Part shown: positions 15,737 to 24,646 of the stretch, one piece after another
Layout: every line of letters starts with the position of its first letter
Position numbering within the stretch: the stretch's first letter is position 1
From: QHXW01 sp035297145
GTDB lineage: Bacteria; Acidobacteriota; Terriglobia; Bryobacterales; Bryobacteraceae
Assembly: GCA_035297145.1 (NCBI GenBank)
Contig: DATGZN010000103.1
Coordinates: 1 to 26,437 of the forward strand
Direction: 5' to 3'
DNA length: 26,437 bases
Notes under the pieces: model-generated
Seen by the model: only the letters and a program-made list of their open reading frames with translations
The model's database searches: none
What the model was told of the DNA's origin: nothing
Position numbers and translations under genes: made by a program

Positions 15737-17986
15737 GTGCGATTGAATCGGCTTGTCCGGTACGTCAACAGAGCCCTCGCGGTTCTGGTGGTGCTCATCA
15801 GCCTCGGGGTTTGGTGGGTTGCCTGGCGGCCGTTGCCTCAGACTTCCGGGACGATCGCGGCCGGCGTCGAGCAGAAGGTCACCGTTTCATTCGACCGTCT
15901 GGGAGAGCCGCACATAGCGGCGGCAAATCAGGACGATTTGCTATTTGCGCAGGGCTACCTGACGGCGCAGGAGCGGATGTGGCAGATGGATGCGCTGCGC
16001 CGGAGAGCGGCGGGGGATCTGTGCGAGATCGTGGGTGCGGCAGCGCTGGAGCTGGATGAAGAATCGCGCCGGCTTCGCATGCGACGCATTGCTGAAGACG
16101 CCGTTATGACGCTCCCAGCGGGCGACCGCGCGGTGTTCGTGGCTTACGCACGCGGGGTGAATGCCTACCTGGATTCACACCGGAGGCGGCTGCCGCTGGA
16201 ATTCACTCTGCTCGGCTACGATCCGTTGCCCTGGAGCGTGGTGGACACGATTCTGATTGGGCTATACATGTTCCGCGATCTGACGACATCTTATCCGGAC
16301 GATCTGCTGAAGGCGCAAATGCTGGAGGGCGGGGATCGCGCGAAGGTTGACTTCCTGTTTCCCGCACGCACTGGCCGGGAAATGCCGCCGGGTATTCTCC
16401 AGCCGGTGGGCGCGGAAACACAGCCGGGATCGAACGCGTGGGTTGTCGCCGGGTCGCACACGGCGTCGGGAAAACCGCTGGTCTCGAACGACATGCATCT
16501 CGAGTTTTCGATTCCCGGCATCTGGTATCTGGTGCACTTGCAAGCGCCCGGCCTGAATGTGGCAGGCGTGTCGCTGCCCGGTGTTCCGGGAGTGATAGTG
16601 GGCCACAACGAGCGGATCGCCTGGGGCCTCACCAACATGCACTACGACGTTCAGGATCTGTACATCGAGAAGTTCGACGACCGCACGGGGAGGTATGAAT
16701 TCCGGGGCCAAGTGATGCAAGCGCGGCAGGAGCGCGAGCTGATTCCGGTGAAGAACGGCCGGCCAGTCGAACTGATTAACTGGGTGACGGTGCACGGTCC
16801 GGTGCGGGCGGAGGGCAAGCAGCGCCTGGCGCTGCGCTGGACGGCGGCGGAGCCGGGGACTTTTCAGTTTCCATTTCTCGACGTGAATCGGGCGCGCAAC
16901 TGGTACGAATTCACAAAGGCAGTCTCGCGTTTTCCGGGACCGGCGCAGAATTTCGTATACGGCGACGTGGACGGCAACATCGGCTATCACGCGAGCGGCA
17001 GGTTGCCGATCCGCAAGGGATTTGCCGGCGACGTGCCGGTGGATGGCGCGTCCGGCAACTTTGAATGGCAGGGCTTCATTCCCTTCGATCAGTTGCCCAC
17101 ATCTTTCAATCCAGCGGATGGGTTAATCGTCACGGCCAACCAGAATCCGTTCCCGCCTGACTACCCGTATTCTGTGAACGGTATCTTCGCGCCGCAATAC
17201 CGTTCCAAGCAGATCCGCGACATGCTGACGGGACGTAACGGCTTGCGTCCCGAAGACACGCTCGCCGTGCAGAAGGATGTGTACTCGGGGTTCAGCCGGC
17301 ACCTCGGGGGAGCCGTGGTTCGAGCGTATGACCGCCGCGGCGGGCACCGCGACTTGGCGGACGCCATCACGCTGTTGCGCACTTGGAACGGCCAAATGGA
17401 TAAAGACCGGCCCGAGCCGCTGCTGATCTCGCTGATGTACCGGCATCTCCGCCGAGCCGTGGCAGAAGTGGCATCGCCGGGCAAAGGTGCGGCCTATGAA
17501 ATCCAGATTGCGCCGGCAGTGATTGAGAACCTGCTGCGTGCGCGGCCGGCGGGCTGGTTTCGCGATTATGACGATGCTTTGCTCCAAAACTTCGCCGATG
17601 CGGTGGATGAGGGGCGCCGCATGCAGGGCCCGGACGTCAAGAAATGGACTTACGGCGCTTACCTGGAGCTGACCATTGCCCATCCGATCGGCCATCGCCT
17701 GCCGCTGGTCGCGCAGTACTTCGACGTCGGCCCGGTGTGGATGAGTGGCTCGTCCACGTCGGTGAAGCAGACCACGCAGCGGCTAGGTCCCTCCATGCGG
17801 ATGAACGCGGACCTGGGCGATTGGGACCGCTCACTGATGAATCTGCCGATCGGCGAATCCGGACACGTGCTCTCGCGTCACTACAAAGACCAGTGGGACG
17901 CTTATTACAACGGCACGAGCTTCCCCATGCAGTTCCGAAAAGTGGAGGCGGCAAGCACCTTGGAGTTTGTGCCGGAAGGAAAATGA
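15737..17986 (+). CDS. Penicillin acylase family protein (Ntn hydrolase, S45)
   Basis: A 749-aa amidohydrolase of the penicillin/AHL acylase family, which self-cleaves into alpha and beta chains and hydrolyses amide bonds. A single transmembrane helix (about 8-30, ALAVLVVLISLGVWWVAW) anchors the N-terminus, so the enzyme is likely tethered on the outer face of the cytoplasmic membrane. The alpha-chain motif FDRLGEPHIAA and the QGYLTAQERMWQMD segment are family hallmarks. The autocatalytic nucleophile is Ser232 in PGSNAWVV, where cleavage gives the N-terminal Ser. NDMHLEFSIPGIWY and HNERIAWGLTN follow. The GTG is chosen because it begins the basic/TM segment and TACAAT lies 7 nt upstream; a TTG at 15620 is the longer option. 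Substrate could be an acyl-homoserine lactone, N-acyl amino acid or beta-lactam; not predictable. Confidence 0.92.
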   Translation: MRLNRLVRYVNRALAVLVVLISLGVWWVAWRPLPQTSGTIAAGVEQKVTVSFDRLGEPHIAAANQDDLLFAQGYLTAQERMWQMDALRRRAAGDLCEIVGAAALELDEESRRLRMRRIAEDAVMTLPAGDRAVFVAYARGVNAYLDSHRRRLPLEFTLLGYDPLPWSVVDTILIGLYMFRDLTTSYPDDLLKAQMLEGGDRAKVDFLFPARTGREMPPGILQPVGAETQPGSNAWVVAGSHTASGKPLVSNDMHLEFSIPGIWYLVHLQAPGLNVAGVSLPGVPGVIVGHNERIAWGLTNMHYDVQDLYIEKFDDRTGRYEFRGQVMQARQERELIPVKNGRPVELINWVTVHGPVRAEGKQRLALRWTAAEPGTFQFPFLDVNRARNWYEFTKAVSRFPGPAQNFVYGDVDGNIGYHASGRLPIRKGFAGDVPVDGASGNFEWQGFIPFDQLPTSFNPADGLIVTANQNPFPPDYPYSVNGIFAPQYRSKQIRDMLTGRNGLRPEDTLAVQKDVYSGFSRHLGGAVVRAYDRRGGHRDLADAITLLRTWNGQMDKDRPEPLLISLMYRHLRRAVAEVASPGKGAAYEIQIAPAVIENLLRARPAGWFRDYDDALLQNFADAVDEGRRMQGPDVKKWTYGAYLELTIAHPIGHRLPLVAQYFDVGPVWMSGSSTSVKQTTQRLGPSMRMNADLGDWDRSLMNLPIGESGHVLSRHYKDQWDAYYNGTSFPMQFRKVEAASTLEFVPEGK

Positions 17987-18008
17987 CGATCTAGCAAAGG
18001 CCCTCCGC

Positions 18009-18014
18009 TAAGAT
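18009..18014 (+). promoter_or_regulatory. -10-like hexamer before the UPF0173 gene
   Basis: TAAGAT, 10 nt upstream of the ATG at 18025, inside the 38-nt gap after the acylase gene. No Shine-Dalgarno is present between it and the ATG. It suggests the hydrolase can be transcribed separately from the acylase. Confidence 0.35.
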
Positions 18015-18024
18015 AGTTGTCGCT

Positions 18025-18723
18025 ATGCAAATTACCTGGCTTGGACACGGGACTTTTCAATTCCAGTTGCCATCGGGCGAGGTCTTACTGATGGACCCGT
18101 GGACTGAGGGCAACCCCAAGTATCCCGCGGGCCATCAGATCTCGCGCGTGGATGCGATGCTGATCACGCACGGCCATTTCGATCATGTGCACGACGCCAT
18201 CCCTCTGGCCGAGAAATTTTCGCCGCAGGTGGTGGCAATCTACGAGATCTGTGTTTGGCTCGAAAGCAAAGGCGTCAAGAACACATCCGCTATGAACAAG
18301 GGCGGCTCGCAGAGAGTCGGGCCGGTGACTGTCACCATGACGCATGCCGTCCACAGTTGCGGCATCCTCGATGACGGAAAGATTGTTTACGGCGGCGAGG
18401 CGGCGGGTTATGTGCTGCGATTCGCGGATGGCCGCTGTCTCTATTTCGCCGGCGACACCAACGTCTTCACCGACATGCAACTCATCGAGCAGCTCTACCA
18501 CCCCGAGCTGGCATTCCTGCCCATCGGCGACCTGTTCACCATGAGCCCGCGCGAAGCGGCGGTAGCCTGCCGGATGCTGAAAACGAAGAAAGTAATCCCC
18601 ATGCACTTTGGCACTTTCCCTCCGCTGACCGGCACGCCGCAACAGCTTGCGGAGCTGATCCGCGATCTTCCGGCGACTGAGGTGTGGACGCTCGAGCCGG
18701 GCAAGACGGTGGAGTGGCGTTAA
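18025..18723 (+). CDS. UPF0173 metal-dependent hydrolase (MBL fold)
   Basis: A 232-aa cytoplasmic metallo-beta-lactamase-fold hydrolase of the UPF0173/YtkL type, related to UlaG-like lactonases and RNase Z-like folds. The start MQITWLGHGTF is the family N-terminus. The metal-binding motif THGHFDH gives His49, His51, Asp53 and His54. His110 in THAVHSCG, Asp144 in FAGDTNVF and His194 in IPMHFGTFP complete a two-metal site. Length is standard. No signal peptide. It follows the acylase by 38 nt on the same strand but has its own -10-like TAAGAT. Physiological substrate is not established for the family. Confidence 0.94.
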   Translation: MQITWLGHGTFQFQLPSGEVLLMDPWTEGNPKYPAGHQISRVDAMLITHGHFDHVHDAIPLAEKFSPQVVAIYEICVWLESKGVKNTSAMNKGGSQRVGPVTVTMTHAVHSCGILDDGKIVYGGEAAGYVLRFADGRCLYFAGDTNVFTDMQLIEQLYHPELAFLPIGDLFTMSPREAAVACRMLKTKKVIPMHFGTFPPLTGTPQQLAELIRDLPATEVWTLEPGKTVEWR

Positions 18724-18798
18724 CCTTCGGCATACCACCACAGGATGCTAACCTTTGGCGGATTGAATCGCCGCGTGGTAAGGCTCAACCTTGTAGTC
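18724..18798 (+). other. Leader region of the PEGA gene with nested inverted repeat
   Basis: 75 nt between the UPF0173 stop and the chosen PEGA start. TACCAC (18733-18738) pairs with GTGGTA (18775-18780), and within it GGCG (18757-18760) pairs with CGCC (18769-18772). This could fold in the mRNA, but the long bulge makes it weak. No T run follows, so it is not an intrinsic terminator. Confidence 0.25.
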
Positions 18799-19515
18799 AT
18801 GAAACACACCGCACTGGTTGCCTCACTCGTGTTGTTTGGCGTTGCGCTTTCGGGCTCGGTGCCCAACCCGCACGCGATTTATGTCAGCGGCTCGGCGGCC
18901 GTTCCGAACGGCACTGAGGGCTCCCTGAATCTGGGAGACGCCAGAGAGCTGCGCTTCGATTACGATGGTGGCTCGTTCAAGCTGCCGTATGAACGCATCA
19001 CCACGCTCGAAATCAGCGACAGGCCCGGCGTAAAGTCGCACATGGCCGTCGCTTTCAGTTGGGTTCCGAAATTTGGAAAGAAGCAGGGGAGACTGCTGAC
19101 TATCGCATTCAAGGGCGATGGCGGCACCGGTGAAGCGGCCATCTTCGAAATCTGGAGGACTGAGTATCAGGCGATTGCGCCGGTGCTCGAAGCCAGGACC
19201 GGAAAACACGTGAAGCAGGAGGACGAGGCTGCGACGGAGACTGCCAAGGCTGCACCGCCCGAATCCGCGCCTTCCGTTACAGCCATGGTGCCGGTGACGA
19301 TCAGTTCGACGCCGGTGGGAGCCACGGTTTCGTTCTGGGGACAGCCCGCAGGGAAAACGCCTGTTGTGACCAAGCTGTTGCCCGGAACGTACACGGTGCA
19401 GATTAGCGGCGCCGGCACATGGACGGGCGACATCATCGTTGAACCCGGCAAACCCTTGTCGGTGTCGGCGGACTTCAGCCAGGTTGGCTCGGCGACGGTG
19501 GCATCGGTTCGCTAG
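18799..19515 (+). CDS. Exported PEGA-domain protein
   Basis: A 238-aa envelope protein of unknown function. A signal peptide spans about 1-20 (MKHTALVASLVLFGVALSGS). The mature N-terminal part (about 25-130) is a beta-rich domain I do not recognise, containing DARELRFDYDGGSFKLPYER and ISDRPGVKSHMAVAF. A charged, Ala/Pro-rich linker (about 135-160) leads to a C-terminal PEGA domain (about 163-226; PVTISSTPVGATVSFWGQPA and LLPGTYTVQI). PEGA domains are small surface modules found in envelope proteins and kinases. The frame is open to an ATG at 18745, which would add 18 residues before the signal sequence; the ATG at 18799 gives a normal signal peptide. The TIGR03437-type gene starts 43 nt downstream on the same strand. 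Confidence 0.75.
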   Translation: MKHTALVASLVLFGVALSGSVPNPHAIYVSGSAAVPNGTEGSLNLGDARELRFDYDGGSFKLPYERITTLEISDRPGVKSHMAVAFSWVPKFGKKQGRLLTIAFKGDGGTGEAAIFEIWRTEYQAIAPVLEARTGKHVKQEDEAATETAKAAPPESAPSVTAMVPVTISSTPVGATVSFWGQPAGKTPVVTKLLPGTYTVQISGAGTWTGDIIVEPGKPLSVSADFSQVGSATVASVR

Positions 19516-19543
19516 AGGCGCGACGCGGCAGCGGTCCGCGTCA

Positions 19544-19549
19544 TAAAAT
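19544..19549 (+). promoter_or_regulatory. -10-like hexamer before the TIGR03437-type gene
   Basis: TAAAAT lies 9 nt upstream of the ATG at 19559. Unlike its counterparts, this site overlaps a good ribosome site (AGGAGG at 19550-19555), so only one of the two signals may be real. Confidence 0.25.
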
Positions 19550-19558
19550 AGGAGGCGA

Positions 19559-21130
19559 ATGGGTCCCCGCTCCGGCGGTGTCATATTCGCCACACTCGCT
19601 ACGGCGCTCGCGGTAAGAGGGCAGCCGCAAATCGGCAGCTGCGAAGTATTTCCTTCCAACAACGTTTGGAACACGCCCGTCGACAAGCTTCCCGTCGATC
19701 CGAACTCAAACCAGTACGTCACGACCATCGGCGCGAGTGCGCCCGCTCACCCCGATTTCGGTTCGGGTCTCTATGCAGGTGAACCGATTGGCATTCCCTT
19801 CATAACTGTGCCTGGTACACAGCCGAAGGTCAGCGTCACCTTCCAGTACAGTGACGAAAGCGACCCAGGGCCCTATCCGATTCCCTCGAACGTGCCCATT
19901 GAAGGCGGTGCGCAAAGCAACGGCGATCGCCACGTGTTGGTGATCGATCACGACAACTGCATTCTGTACGAGACGTGGTCTTCCTATCCGCAGCTGGATG
20001 GTAGCTGGCAAGCCGGCTCCGGCGCCATCTTTCACTTGAAGTCGAACGCGCTTCGGCCGGCGGGCTGGACTTCGGCTGACGCCGCGGGCCTGCCTATTTT
20101 CCCAGGCCTTGTGCGATACGACGAGGTCGCTGCCGGCGAAGTCTTGCACGCAATTCGCTTCACAGCCCCGCAAACGCGCAACACCTACATATGGCCAGCG
20201 CGTCATGAGGCTTCAAATCTAACTGCCACCAACTTCCCACCCATGGGCCAGCGCTTCCGGTTGAAGGCAAACTTCGATATTTCCGGGTTCGCGCAGCCGT
20301 TGCAAGTGATCCTGCGTGCGCTGCAGAAGTACGGAATGATTCTGGCGGACAACGGCTCTTCCTGGTACCTCTCCGGTGCGCCGGACGATCGCTGGGACAA
20401 CGATGTGCTGCATCAAATCACGCAACTGCAAGGTTCGGATTTTGAAGCGGTGAGCGAGTCGTCGCTCATGGTGCAGGTAGATTCCGGTCAGGCCAATGTT
20501 CCGGGGGCGGTGCTGGCCGTGACGCGCGTGGAAAACGCGGCGAGTTACGCAACCGGCGCGATCTCGCCCGGCGAGGTGGTGACGTTAATCGGTTCGGGTT
20601 TCACCGCCGGCGCTCACGTCACGTTCGACGGCCACGCCGCGCCGATACTCTATACAGCCTCAACCCAGATCAATCTCGTCACGCCGTACGAGATCGCGGG
20701 AAAAACATCAACCAGCATGGTGGTGAAGGCGGGCGGGGCCCAGACCAGTCCGCGATCAGTGCCCGTGGCAGCAGCGTCGCCAGGTATTTTCATGGTGATC
20801 AATCAGAACTTGAAGGTGAACTCAACCGCGAACCCGGCGCCGCACGGATCGGTCATTGCGGTCTATGCGACGGGCGGCGGGCAGACCAACCCGCCGGGAG
20901 TTGACGGCAAGATTGCCGCCACTGCCCCATATCCCAAACCTGCGCTGCCAGTCGCCGTGACCGTCGGCGGAATGAATGCGAACCTGCCTTCCTACGGGGC
21001 CGAGCCTAACGTCATTGCGGGCATGTTGGAGATCAAGGTTCAGTTGCCGGCGGGCGAATCGGGATCAGCAGTGCCGCTTGTGTTGAACATCGGGGGATTC
21101 ACGACGAAGGTGCACGTGGCAATCCAGTAG
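19559..21130 (+). CDS. Secreted protein with TIGR03437-like C-terminal domain
   Basis: A 523-aa exported protein. A signal peptide covers about 1-21. The first domain (about 24-305) is a conserved module of unknown function: FPSNNVWNTPVDKLPVDP, ESDPGPYPIP, GDRHVLVIDHDNCILYE, NALRPAGWTSADAAGLPI, YIWPARHEA and ADNGSSWYLSG are well ordered and free of gaps. A second domain (about 318-523) starts NAASYATGAISPGE and reads as the Solibacter C-terminal domain (TIGR03437), an immunoglobulin-like module found in many secreted proteins of this group, with ATGGGQTNPPG in its second half. AGGAGG at 19550-19555 supports the ATG start. It ends 9 nt from the convergent membrane-protein gene. Probably a surface or extracellular protein; activity unknown. 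Confidence 0.85.
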   Translation: MGPRSGGVIFATLATALAVRGQPQIGSCEVFPSNNVWNTPVDKLPVDPNSNQYVTTIGASAPAHPDFGSGLYAGEPIGIPFITVPGTQPKVSVTFQYSDESDPGPYPIPSNVPIEGGAQSNGDRHVLVIDHDNCILYETWSSYPQLDGSWQAGSGAIFHLKSNALRPAGWTSADAAGLPIFPGLVRYDEVAAGEVLHAIRFTAPQTRNTYIWPARHEASNLTATNFPPMGQRFRLKANFDISGFAQPLQVILRALQKYGMILADNGSSWYLSGAPDDRWDNDVLHQITQLQGSDFEAVSESSLMVQVDSGQANVPGAVLAVTRVENAASYATGAISPGEVVTLIGSGFTAGAHVTFDGHAAPILYTASTQINLVTPYEIAGKTSTSMVVKAGGAQTSPRSVPVAAASPGIFMVINQNLKVNSTANPAPHGSVIAVYATGGGQTNPPGVDGKIAATAPYPKPALPVAVTVGGMNANLPSYGAEPNVIAGMLEIKVQLPAGESGSAVPLVLNIGGFTTKVHVAIQ

Positions 21131-21143
21131 CGGACCGGGCTAC
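21127..21143. other. Inverted repeat spanning two convergent stop codons
   Basis: GTAGC (21127-21131) and GCTAC (21139-21143) form a 5-bp stem with a 7-nt loop. The stop codons of both convergent genes (TAG at 21128-21130 and its mirror at 21140-21142) sit in the arms. No T run is present, so terminator function is weak at best. Confidence 0.3.
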
Positions 21144-22753
21144 AGTTTGTAAACCACGTATCGCGCATCTTCAAACGTAGGCGTCGCCGCCGGCAGACGG
21201 TTTTTGGGATTCACGACGATATAGTCAATCCCAAGCGCACGATATCGGGCGACATCGCGTGGGTCGAATGGCTGGGCCAGGGTCTGCTGCCAGCGCGACC
21301 ACCACTCTTCGCCCAGATCCTTAAAGAAGTTGACTTGACCGCCGGATTTCCAGTCCACGTAGATCGCACGGACCGCTTCGCCACGAAAGATTCCCGGCGC
21401 GAGATCCCGGCCGGCGTCAGCAAATAGAAAAACGGCATCCCGCGGCGTTGAGGTCCGGGCCCACCGAGAGAGTTGTTCCAGCTCTGGCGTGTGCAATGCA
21501 GGGTAGTTCTCCACCTTGCCCCAATTGGGAATCAGAAAGAGCGGCGTGAGGATCGCGGCGAGAGCAGCCAGCCTCCCCCAGCGGGCACTCAATTGCAACG
21601 CCCGGATGGCCGCGACAGTGAGCAGCGCCAGAACGAGCACCACTCCTACGCGATTCCAAGACGGCCACTCGATCACCGTATTCGTGGGTGGCAGGAACGC
21701 CAGCGCCAGCCACGCGACCGCTTCGACGTAGCGCTTCTTAGCTACGGCGTGGCAGGCAGCCGCGGCGCCCAAGAGCATTGCGACTGCTGTCACAAATAGC
21801 AGCGCGCGCGTGGGCTGAAACTCCGGGATCAGCGCCCAGTGCAGGCGCTCGAGAAGTAGATACGACACCGGCACGCTCACCATGCCGATCAACGGCAATC
21901 CCAGGAAAAAGAAGCGCAGAGCGCGTGGTGTATTCTTCCACAGCCGCCACGAAGCGATTACGGTTGCGGCGTAAAGCATCAGGTAGTGCACCAGGTACTG
22001 TTGCCACCAGGTCGAAACCCAGTTATAGGAAGCGCGCAAGCGCTGCAGCTCCTCCTGGTGCGGGCCGACGGTGGAGAAGAGTGTCTGCGCCTGGCCGCTC
22101 GCCGACTGTGAGCGCGAGGCCGCGTACAGCACGACGACTGCAGCGACGATCACCCACAGCGCCGCCCGTTTGCGACGTTCGGGCGGCCAAAAGACGAGGG
22201 CGAGATACACAATCCAGAAGGGAACAGCGGTTGGCGGATGCATCAGAAAGGCCACCGACGCCGCAATGGCCGCACCGAGGAAACGCTCTCGCGCGGCGAG
22301 GCCCATCGCGAGAAACAAGAGCGGCACGGCGAAGGCGCGCGGCGTTGGCTCGTATTCAAACACCAGCACGGCTGGGCCAACAATGTACGCGTCCAACGCG
22401 AAGACGGACGCCGTAAGCAGAGCCAGCAAGTCGGAAAGACCCAGCGCGGCGGCAATCAGGTAGACGCCCCAGATTCCAAGCGCGCGTGTCAGGAACTGCT
22501 CGGCCTGAAGCACGTGTTGGAAATCGAGGCCCGTAACACGGCGCAACGCGACGGCTACCTCGTCATATAGCGTAAAGGCCACGTGCGGATGCCGCGCCAC
22601 GATGTCTTTTTGCAGCGCGGCGGGATCCCACATGTGTTCCAGGATGGGCGCGTAAATCTGTGAGTCCTGTTGCAGCCAGGTGTGCCCGGGAAACTGGAAG
22701 AAATTGAGCAGCGTCATCCCCAGGATGGCCGCGCCGATCCAAAGCTGTCTCAT
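21140..22753 (-). CDS. Polytopic membrane protein, GT-C-like layout, unknown function
   Basis: A 537-aa integral membrane protein with about ten to twelve transmembrane helices over residues 1-400 and a soluble C-terminal domain (about 415-537). The layout (many helices, a loop after the first helix with LQQDSQIYAPILEHMW, then a soluble tail) is like GT-C-fold glycosyltransferases that use lipid-linked sugars, but no diagnostic motif is clear. The tail contains RDAVFLFADAGRDLAPG and RAIYVDWKSGGQVNFF. The ATG at 22753 overlaps the TPR gene stop (ATGA), so it is the last gene of a coupled operon. I cannot name the family. A role in envelope glycoconjugate or small-molecule handling is only inference. 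Confidence 0.75.
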   Translation of the reverse strand: MRQLWIGAAILGMTLLNFFQFPGHTWLQQDSQIYAPILEHMWDPAALQKDIVARHPHVAFTLYDEVAVALRRVTGLDFQHVLQAEQFLTRALGIWGVYLIAAALGLSDLLALLTASVFALDAYIVGPAVLVFEYEPTPRAFAVPLLFLAMGLAARERFLGAAIAASVAFLMHPPTAVPFWIVYLALVFWPPERRKRAALWVIVAAVVVLYAASRSQSASGQAQTLFSTVGPHQEELQRLRASYNWVSTWWQQYLVHYLMLYAATVIASWRLWKNTPRALRFFFLGLPLIGMVSVPVSYLLLERLHWALIPEFQPTRALLFVTAVAMLLGAAAACHAVAKKRYVEAVAWLALAFLPPTNTVIEWPSWNRVGVVLVLALLTVAAIRALQLSARWGRLAALAAILTPLFLIPNWGKVENYPALHTPELEQLSRWARTSTPRDAVFLFADAGRDLAPGIFRGEAVRAIYVDWKSGGQVNFFKDLGEEWWSRWQQTLAQPFDPRDVARYRALGIDYIVVNPKNRLPAATPTFEDARYVVYKL

Positions 22754-23433
22754 TTGGCCGGCGTCTTATCCAGTTGCTGCTTGGTCCAGATGCGACGAGG
22801 ATTCAGTTCCAGCGATTTAGTGAAGGCTTCGCGAGCTTCCGCGTTCTGATGCAGTTTCCGCTGTGCGAGCCCCAGCCACAAGTAAGCTTCCGCCGATTTG
22901 GGGTCCAACTCGATCGCGCGGCGGATGTCGCGGATGGCCTTTTCGGTGCCGCCGCCAAACAAGGGCGGTTTGTAGTAATTGCCGATCCCGCGGGCCAGAT
23001 ACGCTTGAGACGATTTCGGATCGAGTGCGATGGCCTTCTCGATGGCATCTTGCGCACGGCTCCCGTAGCTCACCCCGGCCAGCACATTAGCCGGGATCAC
23101 CTGGCCGCAAAGCGTGCCCAGAATGCGGTGATACTCGGCGTTTTCCGGCTTCAGCGCTATGGCACGTTCCGCGGCGGGAATGCCGGTTTTGGCGGCGCGC
23201 TCGGCGGCGCTCTTATCCCGCAGCTCAAGCGAGATCTCGGCCAGGTAGGAAACCGCCAGAGCGAGGCGATATTGCACTGCGGCATCGTTGGCCGATTTCG
23301 CGGCATCGCTCGAAAGCTCCGTGACGCTGCGCTCGAGTGCGGCGCGGTCTTCCAGGTCGCGGGCCGTCTCCAGGTCAGCCAGGGATGCGGCGGCCAGCGT
23401 CGCTGCAAGCAGAATACTTATCCAGACTTTCAT
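22750..23433 (-). CDS. Exported TPR protein
   Basis: A 227-aa protein with a signal peptide (about 1-19, MKVWISILLAATLAAASLA) followed by a helical region. Three tetratricopeptide units are visible: about 90-125, 130-165 and 170-215, with the repeated phrase AIALDPKSSQAYLARGIG / AIELDPKSAEAYLWLGLA. Spacing between the last two is a normal ~34 residues after an insertion (KPPLFGGGTEKA). Likely a periplasmic or membrane-facing scaffold. The start ATG at 23433 overlaps the MFS stop as TGATG; a GTG one codon before is possible. The stop overlaps the next gene as ATGA. The double coupling strongly suggests a joint task with the MFS and polytopic proteins. Confidence 0.85.
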   Translation of the reverse strand: MKVWISILLAATLAAASLADLETARDLEDRAALERSVTELSSDAAKSANDAAVQYRLALAVSYLAEISLELRDKSAAERAAKTGIPAAERAIALKPENAEYHRILGTLCGQVIPANVLAGVSYGSRAQDAIEKAIALDPKSSQAYLARGIGNYYKPPLFGGGTEKAIRDIRRAIELDPKSAEAYLWLGLAQRKLHQNAEAREAFTKSLELNPRRIWTKQQLDKTPAK

Positions 23434-24638
23434 CACAGGTCCGCCACGCGACGTTGGAAAATCCAGAAATAAAAGCCGAGTAGCACCAGCAGTAATCCGT
23501 TAGCGGCGATGACTTTCGGCGCCGAGAATATAGGGATCAGCCAGCCCGAGACCACGCTCCCGAACGGCATCCCGCCGCGGAAGGCCACGTTGTAGACGCT
23601 CATCACGCGGCCGCGCATCTCGTCGATCGTGATCAATTGGACCAGCGAGCTGATCATGGCGAAGGCGGAGAGCAGCGCCGCTCCGGAGAAAAACAGCAGG
23701 ACGCAGCTAACGATCAGGCTCGTGGAGAGCGCGAAGGCCGTCATCCCGCACCCCATGCAAATCAGCATCAGGAGTGCGATGCGCCCCTTATTGCGAACGT
23801 TGCCCAGCGCTGCCACGATGAGAGCGCCCGCCACCGACCCGAGCCCTGAGCACGCCAGCATGAGCGTAAAGGTCGTTGGCCCCTGGTGAAACACGTCCTT
23901 GGCGAACACAGGAAGAAAAATAAGCAGTGGGAACGCGAACGCAGTCATGCAGAATCCGAGTGCGATGAGCCCTTCCATGGCGCCTTGCTTGCGGATAAAA
24001 CCGAACCCCTGCTTCATGCTGTTCAGAATGGATTCGCTGCTGGATTGAGGCTCGAATCGCAATCGCACCAGCATCAGGGAAATAATCACGGCGACGTAGG
24101 AAGCGCCATTCAGCGAAAAGCACCAGGTGGCGCCCCAGTAAGTGAGAGCGAAACCGCCCAGCACCGGGCCAATCACCCGCGCGAGATTGAATTGGATCGA
24201 ATTCAGGGCGATCGCGTTGGGCAGATCGTCCTTTTCGACCAGCGCCGGTACGATCGCCAAATAAGCGGGCCCGCCAAACGATTGCGCCGTTCCGACGATG
24301 AAGGAGAGCATAAGAATATGCCAGATCTGCACCACCTTCAGGGCGTACAGCGTCGCCAGTGTGAACGCGCAAGTCAACTGCACCCATTGTGATGCCAGCA
24401 ACAGGTGGCGGCGGCTCACACGATCGGCAATCACGCCGCCGACTAGAGAGAACAGAAAAACGGGGATATTGGCGAGAAATGCGTCGAGCCCCAGCAGGCG
24501 CGCCGACCCTGAAATTTGCAATACGACCCAGGCCTGCGCCACCGTCTGCATGAATGTACCGATGGTGGAGGTGCAGGCGCCCGCCCACATCAGGCGGAAA
24601 TCGCGATATTGGAATGCTTTGAAAACGCGGCGCAGCAC
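23433..24638 (-). CDS. MFS transporter, EntS/MFS_3-like
   Basis: A 401-aa major facilitator with 12 predicted helices, of the MFS_3 (enterobactin exporter EntS-like) type. The N-terminus FQYRDFRLMWAGACTSTIGT is the family opening, and GGVIADRVSRRHLLLASQW is the helix 2-3 motif A. ARVIGPVLGGFAL marks helix 5 and GRVMSVYNVAF the later cytoplasmic segment. It likely exports a small organic molecule; no substrate clue is present. The GTG start begins the conserved N-terminus and lies 8 nt after the glyoxalase stop; no strong ribosome site is visible. The stop overlaps the TPR gene start. It is the second gene of a four-gene coupled cluster. Confidence 0.9.
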   Translation of the reverse strand: MLRRVFKAFQYRDFRLMWAGACTSTIGTFMQTVAQAWVVLQISGSARLLGLDAFLANIPVFLFSLVGGVIADRVSRRHLLLASQWVQLTCAFTLATLYALKVVQIWHILMLSFIVGTAQSFGGPAYLAIVPALVEKDDLPNAIALNSIQFNLARVIGPVLGGFALTYWGATWCFSLNGASYVAVIISLMLVRLRFEPQSSSESILNSMKQGFGFIRKQGAMEGLIALGFCMTAFAFPLLIFLPVFAKDVFHQGPTTFTLMLACSGLGSVAGALIVAALGNVRNKGRIALLMLICMGCGMTAFALSTSLIVSCVLLFFSGAALLSAFAMISSLVQLITIDEMRGRVMSVYNVAFRGGMPFGSVVSGWLIPIFSAPKVIAANGLLLVLLGFYFWIFQRRVADL

Positions 24639-24646
24639 AAAGAGGG

